A stretch of 64,000 nucleotides of DNA from Chara braunii (Eukaryota; Streptophyta; Charophyceae; Charales; Characeae), in contig BFEA01000007.1 in NCBI GenBank assembly GCA_003427395.1, positions 4,471,248-4,535,247 on the forward strand, in the 5' to 3' direction. How positions within the stretch are numbered: position 1 is the first letter of the stretch; each line of letters begins with the position of its first letter. The notes beneath the pieces are model-generated. The model was not told the origin of the DNA. It saw nothing but the letters and a program-made list of their open reading frames with translations, and ran no database searches. This document shows, one piece after another, positions 21,257 to 32,176 of the stretch. Position numbers and translations under genes: made by a program.

Positions 21257-23533
21257 TTAGTTCTTCCTGAGGCCCCACAGTGCCACCCCACGAATCCTTC
21301 CTTCCTTTCGATCGGACCTTATAAGTGTTCCTTCCCTAAGTTTTGCCACCACTGTCGGAGATCCTTTCTCCAACGCCCTGATCAAAAACTCGTCGGAGGT
21401 GCAGGCAGGCTCTATCATTTCGTTATCAACCACCAGGTTCCCTCCCTCATAGTCGAGAAATGCATCGATAGGTTTCGCATCCTCTACTCCTTCTGGCATA
21501 ATGCATACTCTGCTCAAGCCATCGGTCATGTTCCTAAGTTCTGCTATGCGCTCGATCTTGTAATCAAACTGCCAAATGAGCCTCACCCATCTCCCCACGG
21601 TAGGGTCTATAGGTTTGTAATTCTTGCAAGCCCCAGCGATGTTTGTTCGATCTATCCTTTGGATGAACCTCCTTCCAAAGGGGTAGGCTTGGAAGGTCGT
21701 GAGGCAGTGAAGGACATCCAACACTTCCTTCTTGAACTGGGAGTAACGACGCTCAGCTGAGTCAGCGTTCTACTCTCGAATCTGATTGACCGCTCCCTTC
21801 CATCTTCCCCTCTTTGGATCAGGACTCCTCCCACAGTCAGTGGTCCCCCATCGGTCTCAAGTACAAACGGGCGACCTACCTCGTTGTTGAAACACGGAGC
21901 GGCCAGGGTGACTTGTTTTGACGTCAGGATGTCTTTCAAGGTCTGAACGGCGACTTCTCATTCCTCCGTCCAATCGAGCGAACCCTCTTCGCGAATCATG
22001 GTCCGGATGGGCTCTGCTATCTTAGTGAATCCTTTGATGAAGATCCTCCAGAACCTCACGACCCCTAGGAAGACCCTTACCTCCGTTGTAGTCCGCAAGG
22101 GCGTCGACCATTGAGAAATTTTATCAATCTTCGTTGGGTCGGGCTTTCTTCCATACGACCCGTAACGGCATCCTATGAATCTATGATAGTTACTTTTGGA
22201 ACTGCCAGGATGATCTTGGGGCCACTAGCAGTGATGTTATATTCCAGAAACCTTCCGAAAAGTTCTTTAATATCCTGCTGGTGGTCTCACACAAATTTAC
22301 ATACCCCTGGTTGAATTTTCGTCTCATCCTTGTCTCGCGAACCCTTGATCGGATTGTCATCAATGTATGGCTCGCACTTTGCGGGGAACATATCTCCCGC
22401 AACTGCGAGCATCCTTCTTTGTGCTTTTGCCACGACATTGGTGAAGCCCATATGAGTCACTTGCATTTGCAATTGCCCTACCGAGGTATGCATAGTCGTG
22501 TAAGGTCTATCCCGGGCGCCCAGCGGGAGCTGATCATACCCAGAATAGAGGTCTATCAATGAATAAATGCTTCGTCTGGCGTGAGATTCTGCCAGCAGGT
22601 CTGCTTGAGGCAGTGATCCCGCATCTCGGATGATGACAACATTCAATTTCTGCAGATCCTGGATCCACCTAAGCGACTTGTTAGGTTTCCGGAATACAAA
22701 CCACTTATTTGCATATGGTGAGGCGGTGGACTCTGCAACTAAGGAGTCCATCTTTGCTCCAAGGAGTTTTATTACTTCCCCTGCCACCCCAAAGTCGTAG
22801 GCAGGCCCTTTGTCGTTCCAGCATTCGTGCTCGACTGTGTGGATCTTGACCGGGGGTATCAGCTTCGCATCTAGTCGTCCCTTTTGATGGTCGTTAAAAA
22901 CAAAAGCTAGATGGAATTCATGGCATGCTTCCTTGATCAGGCATGCCTCCCGTTCTGTCAAAAATCCTTCAACCCCTATCTTCATGGTCTTTGCTACCTC
23001 GTCTGGTATTCGATGCCCTTCTGTTGCCATTTTTTCCCTAATCACCCGGAGCACTTCCTCCTCCTTTTCCATGGCTTCTTCCTTTGTTGTTTTTAGCAGG
23101 ACCGAGACAGGCTTGGCTTTCTTTCCTACTGGCTTGTACTTGCGAATGCTTCCTTCCAGGATCTTTCTCCTAAAAAATGAACGGCTGGAATTGCCCGTGG
23201 TGTCTCGACCATTCGAGGCTGGATACTGATCAATTTTCCATTTAGGCAGTAACCCCTTTGGACTTCTCCCTCAAACTTGGCGAGTGTGGTCGGGTTCACA
23301 CCCATTTTGTGGTACCTGATGACTTTGATGAGGTGCAGTAGGTCCGGAACTTCCAGTGTTATCCGGGCCTCCTCATCTCGGGCCTCCTTCGGTCTACGCA
23401 ACTTGGCTCCCAATTCGACCTCTGTCTCTTTCTCTACTACCATTACTCCTAGGGCATCGTCCTCATGTCTGCGCTTTTTCTGTGGTAGCCCCATTTTGAT
23501 CCACTCCTTTTTGTTGAATGCTTCTTCGATCAT
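21257..23533 (-). pseudogene. Ty3/gypsy reverse transcriptase and RNase H, frameshifted
   Basis: The best stretch is 23072-22287: RKPNKSLRW, motif A SLIDLYSGYDQ (Asp at residue 174) and motif C YIDD (residues 236-239) are intact, so the palm core is readable. A TGA at 22287-22289 replaces a codon (likely TGG) in the same frame, followed by DHQQDIKELFGRFLEYNITA, the usual thumb/connection start; a TAG and frameshifts follow near 22170-21940. The RNase H begins at 21939 (ETDGGPLTVGGVLIQRG) and moves to another frame after about 21760. The 21724-21257 segment retains YKIERIAELRNMTDGLSR, the tail that normally precedes integrase. The 5' piece 23533-23126 leads into RT in a different frame. Confidence 0.9.
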
Positions 23534-23546
23534 AATTTCTACCCTT

Positions 23547-24368
23547 TTATCTCATCCCTTTCATCCGCGCGAAGGCCCCCTTTCTTGCGCTCTCTTCAAA
23601 TGATGGTGACCATGTTGCTAATTTTCCCTTTGGCGTGTCCCCGCCTGTTCCAATGAGACGGAGCAGCTCCCCACGTCCTGTCACCGGGTCTTCTATGTCT
23701 ACCATGTATGTCCCATCATGCAGGTGCATTCCTATCATCTTCACATTTGCACACCAAGGTCTCTCAAGGATTACGTCGTGATCCATCTCGTCCATCACGG
23801 TCATCCGCTGGAAGGACCAAATTGACTCCCAGACCCCAGCTTTGACTGCCTACTTAGTAACATACCCAGAGAAGGGAATTTCCCCGCCTGCCCCTCGGAT
23901 GCTTCCAGTTGTTTCCTTATTTATTGGGCATCTCGTAGCCTTTGCAAAATCTTTCCTGATGAGCGTAATCTCAGCCCCGCCGTCTACCAATGTGTCAGTA
24001 TGGTGACGTCCGACCTGGACTTTCAACTTGCCTACAGGTAGTGCATGAAAACTAAGCTTCGTTCCGGGTGGCGCTCTCATAACTTCGCCGCCTTCCTGGT
24101 CGGGCAGGCTTAGTTGGATGTCTGCGAAAACCTTTTCCAGGTCTTCTAGGTCTCTGGGAATCCTTTGAAGGTTGGCGGCCTCTTGCGGTGCCTCTTCCTC
24201 CTTTTCCTCCCCCTGCGGTTGCGGTCCTTCCTCTACTTCTATTCTTTGTCTTGTCAGCAACTGCCTGAGGCCTTTTAGGAGCCTAGGGCTTGCCTGCAAC
24301 ATGGTTTGAAACGAGACCGACACCATGGTTTCTAGCAGTTTGTTAAGGGTGTCGTCGATCTCGAGCAT
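23547..24368 (-). pseudogene. Ty3/gypsy aspartic protease region, one in-frame stop
   Basis: Numbered from the ATG at 24368. Residues 45-95 are an acidic linker. Residues 127-133 (LVDGGAE) form the active-site loop around D129; the usual third residue Ser/Thr of D-S/T-G is Gly here. ITLIRKDF follows, as in retropepsins. An amber TAG at 23850-23852 interrupts the frame, and the same frame continues (MDEMDHDVILERPWC, then LLRLIGTGGD) to a stop near 23547. It would cleave the Gag-Pol polyprotein. The stop is one C-to-T change from CAG. Confidence 0.82.
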
Positions 24369-24601
24369 AGCCAGAATAGGGATCTGGTACCGAAACTTCT
24401 TTTTCGTCGAGGTTGCTTTGTCTATCGGGGCTTCATCTCTAGGCTTACCGTAAACCCTTTCCTATTTCTGCGCCTCAGTTTCCTGCGGTGCTCCCGGACC
24501 ATCCCCTACATCTTCCATGACTGCGTCCTTACGTTTACCCGGTCTCGGTCGTCGCTTTCTAAGATAAAGTTGACCTGCGGTCCGCGTCCTCGTGCCTGTT
24601 C

Positions 24602-26361
24602 CTAGACAAGATCCGCCACGGTCTCGGCTTCTACCGTGGTGACGTCAAGATTGTTGAGTGCTATTACGACCCGGCGCATTCCTTCCGGGGAGTTCCAATT
24701 TACCTTCTCTCCTTGGGGACCTATGATTTTCCCTCGCAGCGTCCTAGAGCACCTTTTGTGCATGATATCGTGGTTGAGCTTTGGACATGCGCGCACATAG
24801 TGTCCAACCAGCGTGCAATATTTGCACTGCTTATTGGCTGAATCTCTTCTATTGATCCCTCGGCTAACTATTCCTGTCGGAGCCACAACTTCTTGTGGTG
24901 GTAAGGGGGGTCGCACCGCCTGGTTTTGCATCACCTGGGCTTGCATCACCATTAGTGCATTTTCTACCCTCTCGATTTTCCCATCTACCTCATGGACACG
25001 CTCATGCAGGCTTTCAATCCCTTTTTTTACCTTGTCAACCATCTTGCCGGTTAGGTCTATGACCTCTCCCTCCTTCAGCATGGCCAGCGAGTCGGTTACA
25101 ACCATCTTCTCCGCGATATCTGTTATGGTACTGAAGCCAACGTCCCTCGTGTTCAAAAACTTCGTGGTCTGTTGGTAGGCGGACATGATCTTATCCTTAT
25201 CAAATTCGGTGAATTGCCTGAGGAAGTACTTGCTCATTATCTGGTCGGTTACCCCCGGGATGCGCAACGCCATGAGAGTCAATTCCCTCAGGAAATCGTT
25301 ATATGTTGCAAAGTTCTTTCTTTGCACCGCGGCCAGCTCTGTCTCCGTAGCCATTTTCTAGGCCGCCAGATATTTCCGCATCATTATGTCCCTGGCCTCC
25401 TTCCAGGATCCGCTGGTTGCGACAATAAACATTATATCCCTCCCTAGGTTCAATGACACATGTTGCCCTAAGTGTTCCATCTTCTCTTCCTCACTCCACT
25501 TTAGAAGTGCTGCCAAGTTCTCATAGTCTATCAAGAATTTTGTGCGATTGGCCCCATCGAATGTCAGCTTCTTCTTGGCATCCGCCAAGTACCCCTGATT
25601 TTTATTTAGTGCACACGTGAGGAAGAACACCATTTTCTTAAGTCCCCCATCGGTCCCTCTTATTCCACCAGCGTTGTCGGAGCCTTGTTCTTCCTTACCA
25701 GCCCCCGCCCCTTCTCCGGGCTTTGTTGTTCCTTCTTGGTCGAACCATCCTAGCACCCTCTATCTTAAGCTCCAGAGCCCCTCGCACCCCCTTGCGATTA
25801 TCGATGACACCGCTGGCCGGCTTGCCCCGCTATCTATGGCCGGCGGGTAGGTAGTCTTGGAGATTTTGTTTTCTCCTTTCTTTTCTTGGTTGGCGCCTCC
25901 CTATGCTCCCCAGCCGTATCCTTCTTCCTTTTTATGACATCATCTCGGCTTCCCCGCCCCTGGTTTGTTTCTTCATTCGGCCTTTCTCCGGCGAAGTCCC
26001 CCTCTCCTTCGTTCATCATTTCCTCCAAGAGTTTTGCTTTATATTTCGTCGTTCTCCTTTCTATCTCAGCTAGTTTCTTCTGGGTGTCCGTTAGTCTCAC
26101 CTTCTTTGACAGTGCGCCCTCAGATGCCCGCCGCGCCGGATTCCCTTTATTCTTATCTCCTCTAGTTTCCTGAGTTCCTCGTTTACTCCGTCCGACTTTT
26201 TTGGAACTTTCCCCGGTTGTCACGTCCTTTCTTCCCTCTGTAGTCCCTTCTGGATTTGCCGACTCTCGGTCCCTTACGGATCCCTCGTTCTGTTCTACGT
26301 CTTTTTCCATGTCCTGACTTCCTTTGCGCCGCAGGTTCCCAGCCTCTTCCTCTGTCGCCAT
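24602..26361 (-). pseudogene. Ty3/gypsy gag, frameshifted and with one amber stop
   Basis: Three pieces. 26361-25834 (175 codons from an ATG) is a charged Lys/Glu/Arg-rich N-terminal region. A frameshift near 25830-25760 leads to 25756-25358 (FFLTCALNKNQGYLADAKKK ... LTFDGANRTKFLIDYENLAA), a Gag capsid-like segment. An in-frame TAG at 25358-25360 separates it from 25354-24602 in the same frame. That last piece carries a capsid-like region, a coiled-coil-like stretch (residues 100-135) and a CX2CX4HX4C zinc knuckle (C177, C180, H185, C190) for nucleic-acid binding. Gag would package the element RNA. The Met at 25354 lies right after the stop and is not evidence for a separate gene. Confidence 0.85.
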
Positions 26362-26364
26362 CCT

Positions 26365-26942
26365 TTTCTAATCCTGCACATAGAATTTTTCTTTTCGAAA
26401 ATGGCCAGTTGCTTTCTATGGGAGCCGTATTCGCTCTATTTGCAGGATTCTACTATTGGATAGGCAAATCTCTTGACTTCAATATCCAGAAACCTTAGGT
26501 CAAATTCATTTTTGGATTACTTTTCACAGCTCTCCAGATTTCCAGACCCTAAGGTTCTCCCTATCTTTGCCATTTCGATATTTTTTTTGTTTTATATTGG
26601 TCGTGGCAGGCTTATCCGTCTCTTCTCACTTTGCGGGGTACCGCTTGTCTTTTCCTGTCGGAAAACCTGCTGCCGAGGTTTGGTGTTTTGTCACTACAGC
26701 GCCTCGGTTCTAAGGTGGTGTGTCCATGGTGGGTGGACCCTCCTTTCGAAAATGACTTTTTGCCTTCCCAACCTTTGGATACCCCTAGCGCCCTTGGTGG
26801 TAATTGCCATCCTAGTCCCTTCCTGGCACACCCTTAGATAGAGTGGGGTCCAGCCACTATTCTCCGCAGGTCGCTATTCTCGCTTTCGTTTTTATCATTT
26901 TCTTGCTAGACTTTACCTCTGCCACCCTCCCCGATATTTTTC
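26365..26942. other. Spacer between gag and the four-copy ORF array
   Basis: I see no coding pattern, PBS or LTR end in these 578 bp. If the ORF array belongs to the retroelement this is leader DNA; if not, the missing 5' LTR should lie at least partly here. Confidence 0.35.
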
Positions 26943-27569
26943 TCACACCGGTTCCTCAGGCCGGTCCTGTTCGTTAGGTTCTACGAACAGGTTAGCCACC
27001 CCCGCAAGGTAATTTTCCCCCATTCCTATTTCTCTGATAATTATTGACTCGTATTCTTCAAAAGCCAGGCGTGGCGCCCCGAATATCAGGATCTCGATGA
27101 GTTCTAGTAATTCACGGGTCTGGTTTTCCCAAAACGGCCCGTGTCTTACCGACACGTCATAAAACATTCCCGTTGTTTGTGGTTGGAAATGGTGGATCCA
27201 GGTTAGGGTTGAGTACACCAAGTCCCTCGCCCTCGAGAGGCTGCCGAATACCAGATCGATCATGAAGCGGGGTACTTGACACCGCAACCCTGCCATCGGG
27301 ACTCTGAATTCTCGCCATCCTCCTACTTCCCCCCGAGTTCTTAGTCCCACATTTCTTCTCCCCCGGACTTCCTAACCTATCCGATTTAGTGCCCTAGCCG
27401 CCCTCCGAAAGATTCGCAGCAGCCCATGCCCTAGTGCCACCTCGGTACCTAGCATGTGCCATCCAATTTCCGGTAGATACACGGTCCCCGTCACCCTCAG
27501 GTCGGTGCATAAATCGTCTCCTGGTCCCCTGTTGAATCTCATACCGCTCCACATATATTCTACCATCAT
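26943..27569 (-). pseudogene. Unknown ~250-aa domain, tandem copy I
   Basis: One frame from 27569 to 26943 interrupted by a single TAG at 27372-27374. The N-half has GTVYLPEIGWHMLGTEVALG, matching GTVYLSEKGWHLFCVALASG of copy III. The C-half has GGWREFRVPMAGL, then VPRFMIDLVFG, HGPFWEN, TRELLELIEIL, IIIREIGMGENYLAGV and ANLFVEPNEQ. Each block has a counterpart in the same order in the other copies. The N-terminal third seen in copies II-IV is missing or unreadable. I do not recognise the family. The copy nearest gag is also the best preserved at its C-terminus. Confidence 0.7.
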
Positions 27570-27868
27570 GAAGGTGGTCCCGCCCTAAGGTCACAACTCT
27601 CCATTCCGTTTCAAGTCCTCAGACTTCATAGCTTGTCGGGAGCGGTACCTCGCATTCGTTACTGCCTTCCGTGGGTGGTCGAGGATGCGTGGGTCGTCGC
27701 GACGTTCGGGTGCGTCTCATCGCCATCGCCAGTAGGTGGGTTCCTGCATAGTTCAGACAGAAAGCGAGTTCCCCTTATTCCATCCGCTCCCTCGGTCATT
27801 GCTAGCTATCCTCCTGCTTTCTTACCCCATCCTTTTTGTCACCCTTGGTTTTCTTTTCCTTTCTCTTA

Positions 27869-28641
27869 TCAGCCTACCTCTTCCTCCGGTGACTCGAACA
27901 AATGATAGACATCGTCTAGGTAGGTCATTCCGCGATTTACTTCGTGCCTAATGATTTCCCACATGGTCTCATCACTTATTCGCAAAATCCCTTGTCTAGT
28001 AGTCACGGCCGCCCGTAATATACACAGGACTTCATATCCCGGTTCATCCTCAAAGGGTCCCATTTTTAGGAAGGTCCGATAGTACTCTCGATATACTGAT
28101 ATTTCTTCAAAGCTTAGCCTAGTCAATGCGGCTACCGCCTTCTCAACTCGTTTCGCGCCTCCCATTCGTCTTAGTAGGAAGGTGGCAGGGTCATCCGAAC
28201 GATCTCGGTTGGCAGGTCAAAGGTTCCTGCCATGACAATTCCTACTTCCGCCGTTACATTGTCCCGTTCCAGATCCGTGAACTCAAACCCTTCTCGCCAG
28301 GTTATTTGCCATGCTCCTTTGAACATTCACAAGGGGTCACCTCCGGAGGCCAAGGTGATCCCAAAGGTCTACCATCCTTCCTCTGACAAGTATAGCGATC
28401 CCGCGGCATGCACACGTTCTGGGAGATCCAAATTCACGCCCCCGAATGCCCCTTTCGCACACCATTCCATTTCCACTACTAAGTATACTGTGTCTTCCAC
28501 CAACTCTACCCCTACCCAATCCATTATCGGGTTGCTTACCCCACTTTTTGCTGGCAGACTCATCTCAAACCTGCCGTCCAATGTTCTTGGCGGCAGAATC
28601 CCGCGAGGTCTGTCCTCCCAAAACGTCATTCGCCGAGCCAT
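27869..28641 (-). pseudogene. Unknown ~250-aa domain, tandem copy II
   Basis: The frame from 28641 reads MARRMTFWEDRPRGILPPRT, then DWVGVELVEDTVYLVVEMEW and AAGSLYLSEEGW. It runs into a TAG and then a TGA (the latter opposite a Trp of copy III) while homology continues (TFGITLASGGDPL). A frameshift near 28155 restores the C-half at 28165-27869: VEKAVAALTRLSFEEISVYR, EYYRTFLKMGPFEDE, TMWEIIRHEVNRGMTYLDDV and YHLFESPEEE. Conservation across the stops and frameshift, measured against the other copies, shows this was once one protein of about 250 residues. Function unknown. Confidence 0.7.
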
Positions 28642-28842
28642 CCTCTGATGTCGCTCTTCCTTGCTCTCCTTTGTTCGACTGCTGCATCTACCAAGATTTC
28701 GTATTTTCCTAGTTTAGTCCTTCTGCGTTTCTTACCTATCGTACACTAGTTCTTGCCGCTATTCCCGCCCTGTACACATACAGATCCTTTCCCTCTTGCT
28801 GGTCGTTGACACCTCCTCTTGTCAGCTCGCTGGGCGTTAGGC

Positions 28843-29621
28843 TCATACCCATAGTACCTCGAACAATAGGAACACGTCACCTATATAGGAAGGGGTCGCT
28901 GCCACCTCTCGACGGAGTATTGCATCCCCGGTCTTGTCATCCACTTCGAGCCGGTCTTCCTTGAAAATTTTCAGGATCTCGACTACTTCCTTTGCCCTAT
29001 CTCCAGGGAAGGGTCCTTCCTCTAGCGAAATCCGGTAGTAAGCATCAGCCAATCATGCGAATCCTAAGTCCACCTCATCCAGAGACTTTGCCACCGCGCG
29101 GATATGTTCAAACCCGCCGAACCAATCTGCCACGAAGCGCAGCAACCAAGCTTGGACTAACTGGTACGGCAGCCTAAGCTCCTTCCATCCACCTATCACG
29201 ACCCTACTGTTCACAGCATCCCAACCTTTGTTGGCAAAGTCATAGCCCATGCCCTGAGTCCGGCGCTCGGCCTCCCTTAAGATCCACATCGGGTTTTGCC
29301 CGGATGCTAATGCTACACAGAACAGATGCCAACCCTTCTCCGACAGGTACACCGTTCCGAGGGCTTCCACATTCCCTTCGTCTATGTCATCCCATCCTTC
29401 CTCCTCCCTGACCGGATTCCATACCCTCTCTACCCATAGAATGACAATGCAGGCGCAATCTCCTCCTCTACCCAGTCGCAAACCGTCCCTTGCCATTTGT
29501 TTCTTGTCGGCAAGGTCATTTCTACCCCCCCTTCAAGTCGTCTTGGCGCCCATCCTCTAAACATTCGCTCCCTTACGCTCTGTCCTCTAGCCATGCCTGT
29601 CCCCTGTACAACGCCAACCAT
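28843..29621 (-). pseudogene. Unknown ~250-aa domain, tandem copy III
   Basis: Three consecutive pieces. 29621-29430 has VRERMFRGWAPRRLEGGVEM and CDWVEEEIA. A frameshift leads to 29496-29053 (CIVILWVERVWN, GTVYLSEKGWHLFCVALASG, WILREAERR, VIGGWKELRLPYQLVQAWLL). A TGA at 29053-29055 is followed in frame by LADAYYRISLEEGPF, AKEVVEILKIF, AILRREVAATPSYIGDV and FLLFEV. The TGA falls inside a block that is continuous in copy II, so it is a lesion rather than a gene boundary. No signal peptide or membrane segment is evident. Confidence 0.7.
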
Positions 29622-30504
29622 TCACGCCGCCCATGAGCCCATCCCTCGGAAGTCCCAATCCTTAATCGCCTCATCCTCTTCTTCCTCGGTGAGATAGTCT
29701 TCTTCCTCATACCACAGGTCCTTTAGCCCCTCTAGAAATGTTTCCCCGATTGCCACATTCTTGTAGACTATTTTCCAGTGGACGGTGCTTAGGACAAACA
29801 CGTCGTCCGTGCAGAGACAGTTTAGTGTCTCGGCTAGCTCCCTCGCCCAGTTCTCTTCGAAGGGTCCCATCTCGACCGATAGACGGAAGAAGTCATGTCG
29901 GGCACCTTGGTACAGCCCGAGGTTCCTCATGGACTGGCATATCCGCACCAGCCTACTCCGGGTCCCGAAGACAGCATCCACCAAAAAGGGGGGCAACACA
30001 CATCTCATCGTTTTGACGGGACGCCTCACGCTCCCCCTATCCCCGAGTTCCACTCACACGTCTACCCTTTCCATTTCCATTTCTGCCTGTTGACATGCGG
30101 CTCATACAACCTCTCTTTCCTCCTTCCTAAGCCATTCGTCCGGCATAGTTCCTAGTACCAAGTCTATGACTATAGCGTTCTCCCCTTTTTGCGACAAGTA
30201 GAGTCAATTAGTAGACCCACCCTCGGGCTTCCACCGTCCCTCGGAACTCCAAATCCATTAGGCTTGGCGACAACCTTGTCAGACTGACCTTATTCCATAT
30301 CGTTTCTATCCAAAGGAATGCATCCTCCTCGTCCAGCATTACGGTTTGATAGGCTGGCTCTAGATCTGTCCACGTTCCTTCTTTCGAGAGAACGACCGAT
30401 ACCCCATCCTTTACATCTACCGGCATTTTCGGACTGCTGGTATAGATCGGGGATGACAAGTTGACAACCACATCTTGTTTGCAGCACCCGACCCCTGCTT
30501 CCAT
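29622..30504 (-). pseudogene. Unknown ~250-aa domain, tandem copy IV
   Basis: The N-part 30504-30208 (DGVSVVLSKEGTWTDLEPAY ... DAFLWIETIWNKV ... LEFRGTVEARG) aligns with the N-part of copies II and III (VEMTLP..., CIVILWVERVWN, EGNVEALG). A frameshift leads to LYLSQKGENAIVIDLVLG, matching the LYLSEEGW/VYLSEKGW block. After two further stops the C-half is open from 30053: RCVLPPFLVDAVFG, FFRLSVEMGPFEEN, ARELAETLNCL, VYKNVAIGETFLEGLKDLWY, then an acidic tail (LTEEEEDEA) not seen in the other copies. It lies furthest from gag. Family unknown. Confidence 0.68.
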
Positions 30505-32176
30505 AAAAGAGGCACCGAACGGCCCCTCCCGTTAGGTCAACCCTCGTCCTAGACGAGAATTATTTCAGACCCCTCATCCGGGTCTTCCTACTCTACTTCC
30601 CCATTTTTAAGTACCACCCCTCCATAGTACACTCAGTCGGCCAGCACTATCCAACATTCCTTTCTTTTGGTTCTGTTCCGACTGACCTCTATCCTGCCCC
30701 CTTTCCATCATCTCTCACTCGTGTGGACTGACGTGGGGAGGTGGGAATAGACTAGAATTACAGCCTGCACAACAGTTCGGCCTCAATTAACCTTTACAGA
30801 GGGGGAATACGAAGGAAAAAAATTCAGGCAATCTCACATACGGGTCGGTCATCTCCTCACCGGCCTTCTCCAATATGGTCTCTCCGCTGGTACTTTCGGC
30901 AGAGTTTTATCCCATACCTCAAGCGCAGCTCAACCGTCGCGAGCGAGGTACCAAGGCTCCGGCACAGGGTGTTACCCCTCTCCATTCACCCAAAATACCC
31001 CATCCCGTCTTGCCGCTCTTGCACACCTCGTTGGTACCGGGAATCACCCCGCGCACCCCGTTAGGAGCAAAAGTCAGTCGTCTGGGCATTCACTTTCATC
31101 GGTCCGATAAGAATCAGCCTTTCCCATGCCTTTCCGCGAGAAGCTACTAATCGTCTTCGAGGCTTCCTCCTTGCCTCGCATGCAATGGTCCTCCCCCGCC
31201 AGTCAACAGGCTAAGCCCCGTGTGAGGAAACGTTTCGCACCCCGCCTGGGTAAGGGCATCGATCTATGCTCGGACCGCCCGGGTGAGAATGCTACTAATC
31301 AACCGGCGTGACAGACTCCCGTCCGACAGCTCGGTGGCCTGACCTCCACACACGAAACCCGACGAACTTCAAAGAGAGCGACGTTTCTCACTCCCACACC
31401 AGCTGGTGCAGACCCATCCTTTCCTTCCGAAAGGCAGGACACTCAGTTCCCCACAGGCAGATCACAAGTCCCAAGCGGGACACACATAGAACAAGTGTCT
31501 TTCCCTTAGTGCTCCCAACGCTTTCTACCCATGTCTCACAGTTTTCTCTCAGGACTGTGCGTGCCGCTCTCCCCTAATTTCGATACATATTGGCTGGTTC
31601 CTTTTCGTGAGCATCTTCAAGGGTGAGCTAGTTTTCTTTGGAGTCTAGCAACTCCCTTCATTCCCTTTTTCTTCTTTCGTGTGTCTTTTTATAGGGTAAG
31701 ATTGTTCCTTCTTGATGACCCTTGTGTTCATGTAGGTTCCTTCAAGCATTTCAAGTGTATAGTGCATGAGTCCGCTGGGCTCAAAGAAGAAGAGAGGAGG
31801 GTACCCACTCGGTCGGATCACTCCACCGCGGGATTTTTATTGGACCCCGGCCGAAGCCGAAGGACCAACTGCCTGCCAGGTAACCTGCGACTCGCCCAAG
31901 GCTTCCCGGACTGGCGAACACCAGCACCGAACGAAGGAGGGCTAGAGCCATTCCACAAGGAGATGGTTAATCAAGTGCTCAACATGCATGATATACCTCC
32001 AGGTCTGGCCATGCCATGCGCCCAGCCACTCTCAAGTCTGATTCTTTCAAGGGGTAGAGCAAGCACAAGTCCAATTTCCTCATCCTTAGTTGTGTACACG
32101 GCCAAGCGTAGGACGCCCCCTTCGGAATCGCATGGGTCAGTTTAACCCTATACCCGACATCTCCACCCTTTTTGTA
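30505..32176. other. No recognisable feature
   Basis: 1.7 kb between the ORF array and the second R1 copy. Plus-strand open frames (for example 31681-32145, 154 codons) show no pattern I know. This is where a 5' LTR of the gypsy element might lie, but I found no sequence shared with 10690-18460 to support one. Confidence 0.4.

Larger units (their letters stand above)
18468..26361 (-). mobile_element. Ty3/gypsy-type LTR retrotransposon, internal region, decayed
   Basis: The minus strand reads, in order, gag with a CCHC knuckle, aspartic protease, reverse transcriptase, RNase H, integrase and an extra downstream ORF. RT before integrase is the Ty3/gypsy arrangement. gag and pol are broken by several frameshifts and at least six in-frame stops. 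The extra ORF at 18468-19460 is intact. The outer ends are unknown because I could not find an LTR pair, PBS or polypurine tract with confidence. The minisatellite-rich DNA to the left (14185-18360) would be its 3' non-coding region, and the four-copy ORF array to the right (26943-30504) lies where Tat/Ogre-lineage elements carry an extra upstream ORF. The assignment to that lineage is inference only. Confidence 0.88.

Noticed and set aside
10690-31680. LTR pair for the gypsy element
   Set aside because: I looked for shared sequence between the DNA left of 18468 and right of 26361 and saw no convincing direct repeat, TG..CA ends or primer-binding site, so no LTR is annotated.
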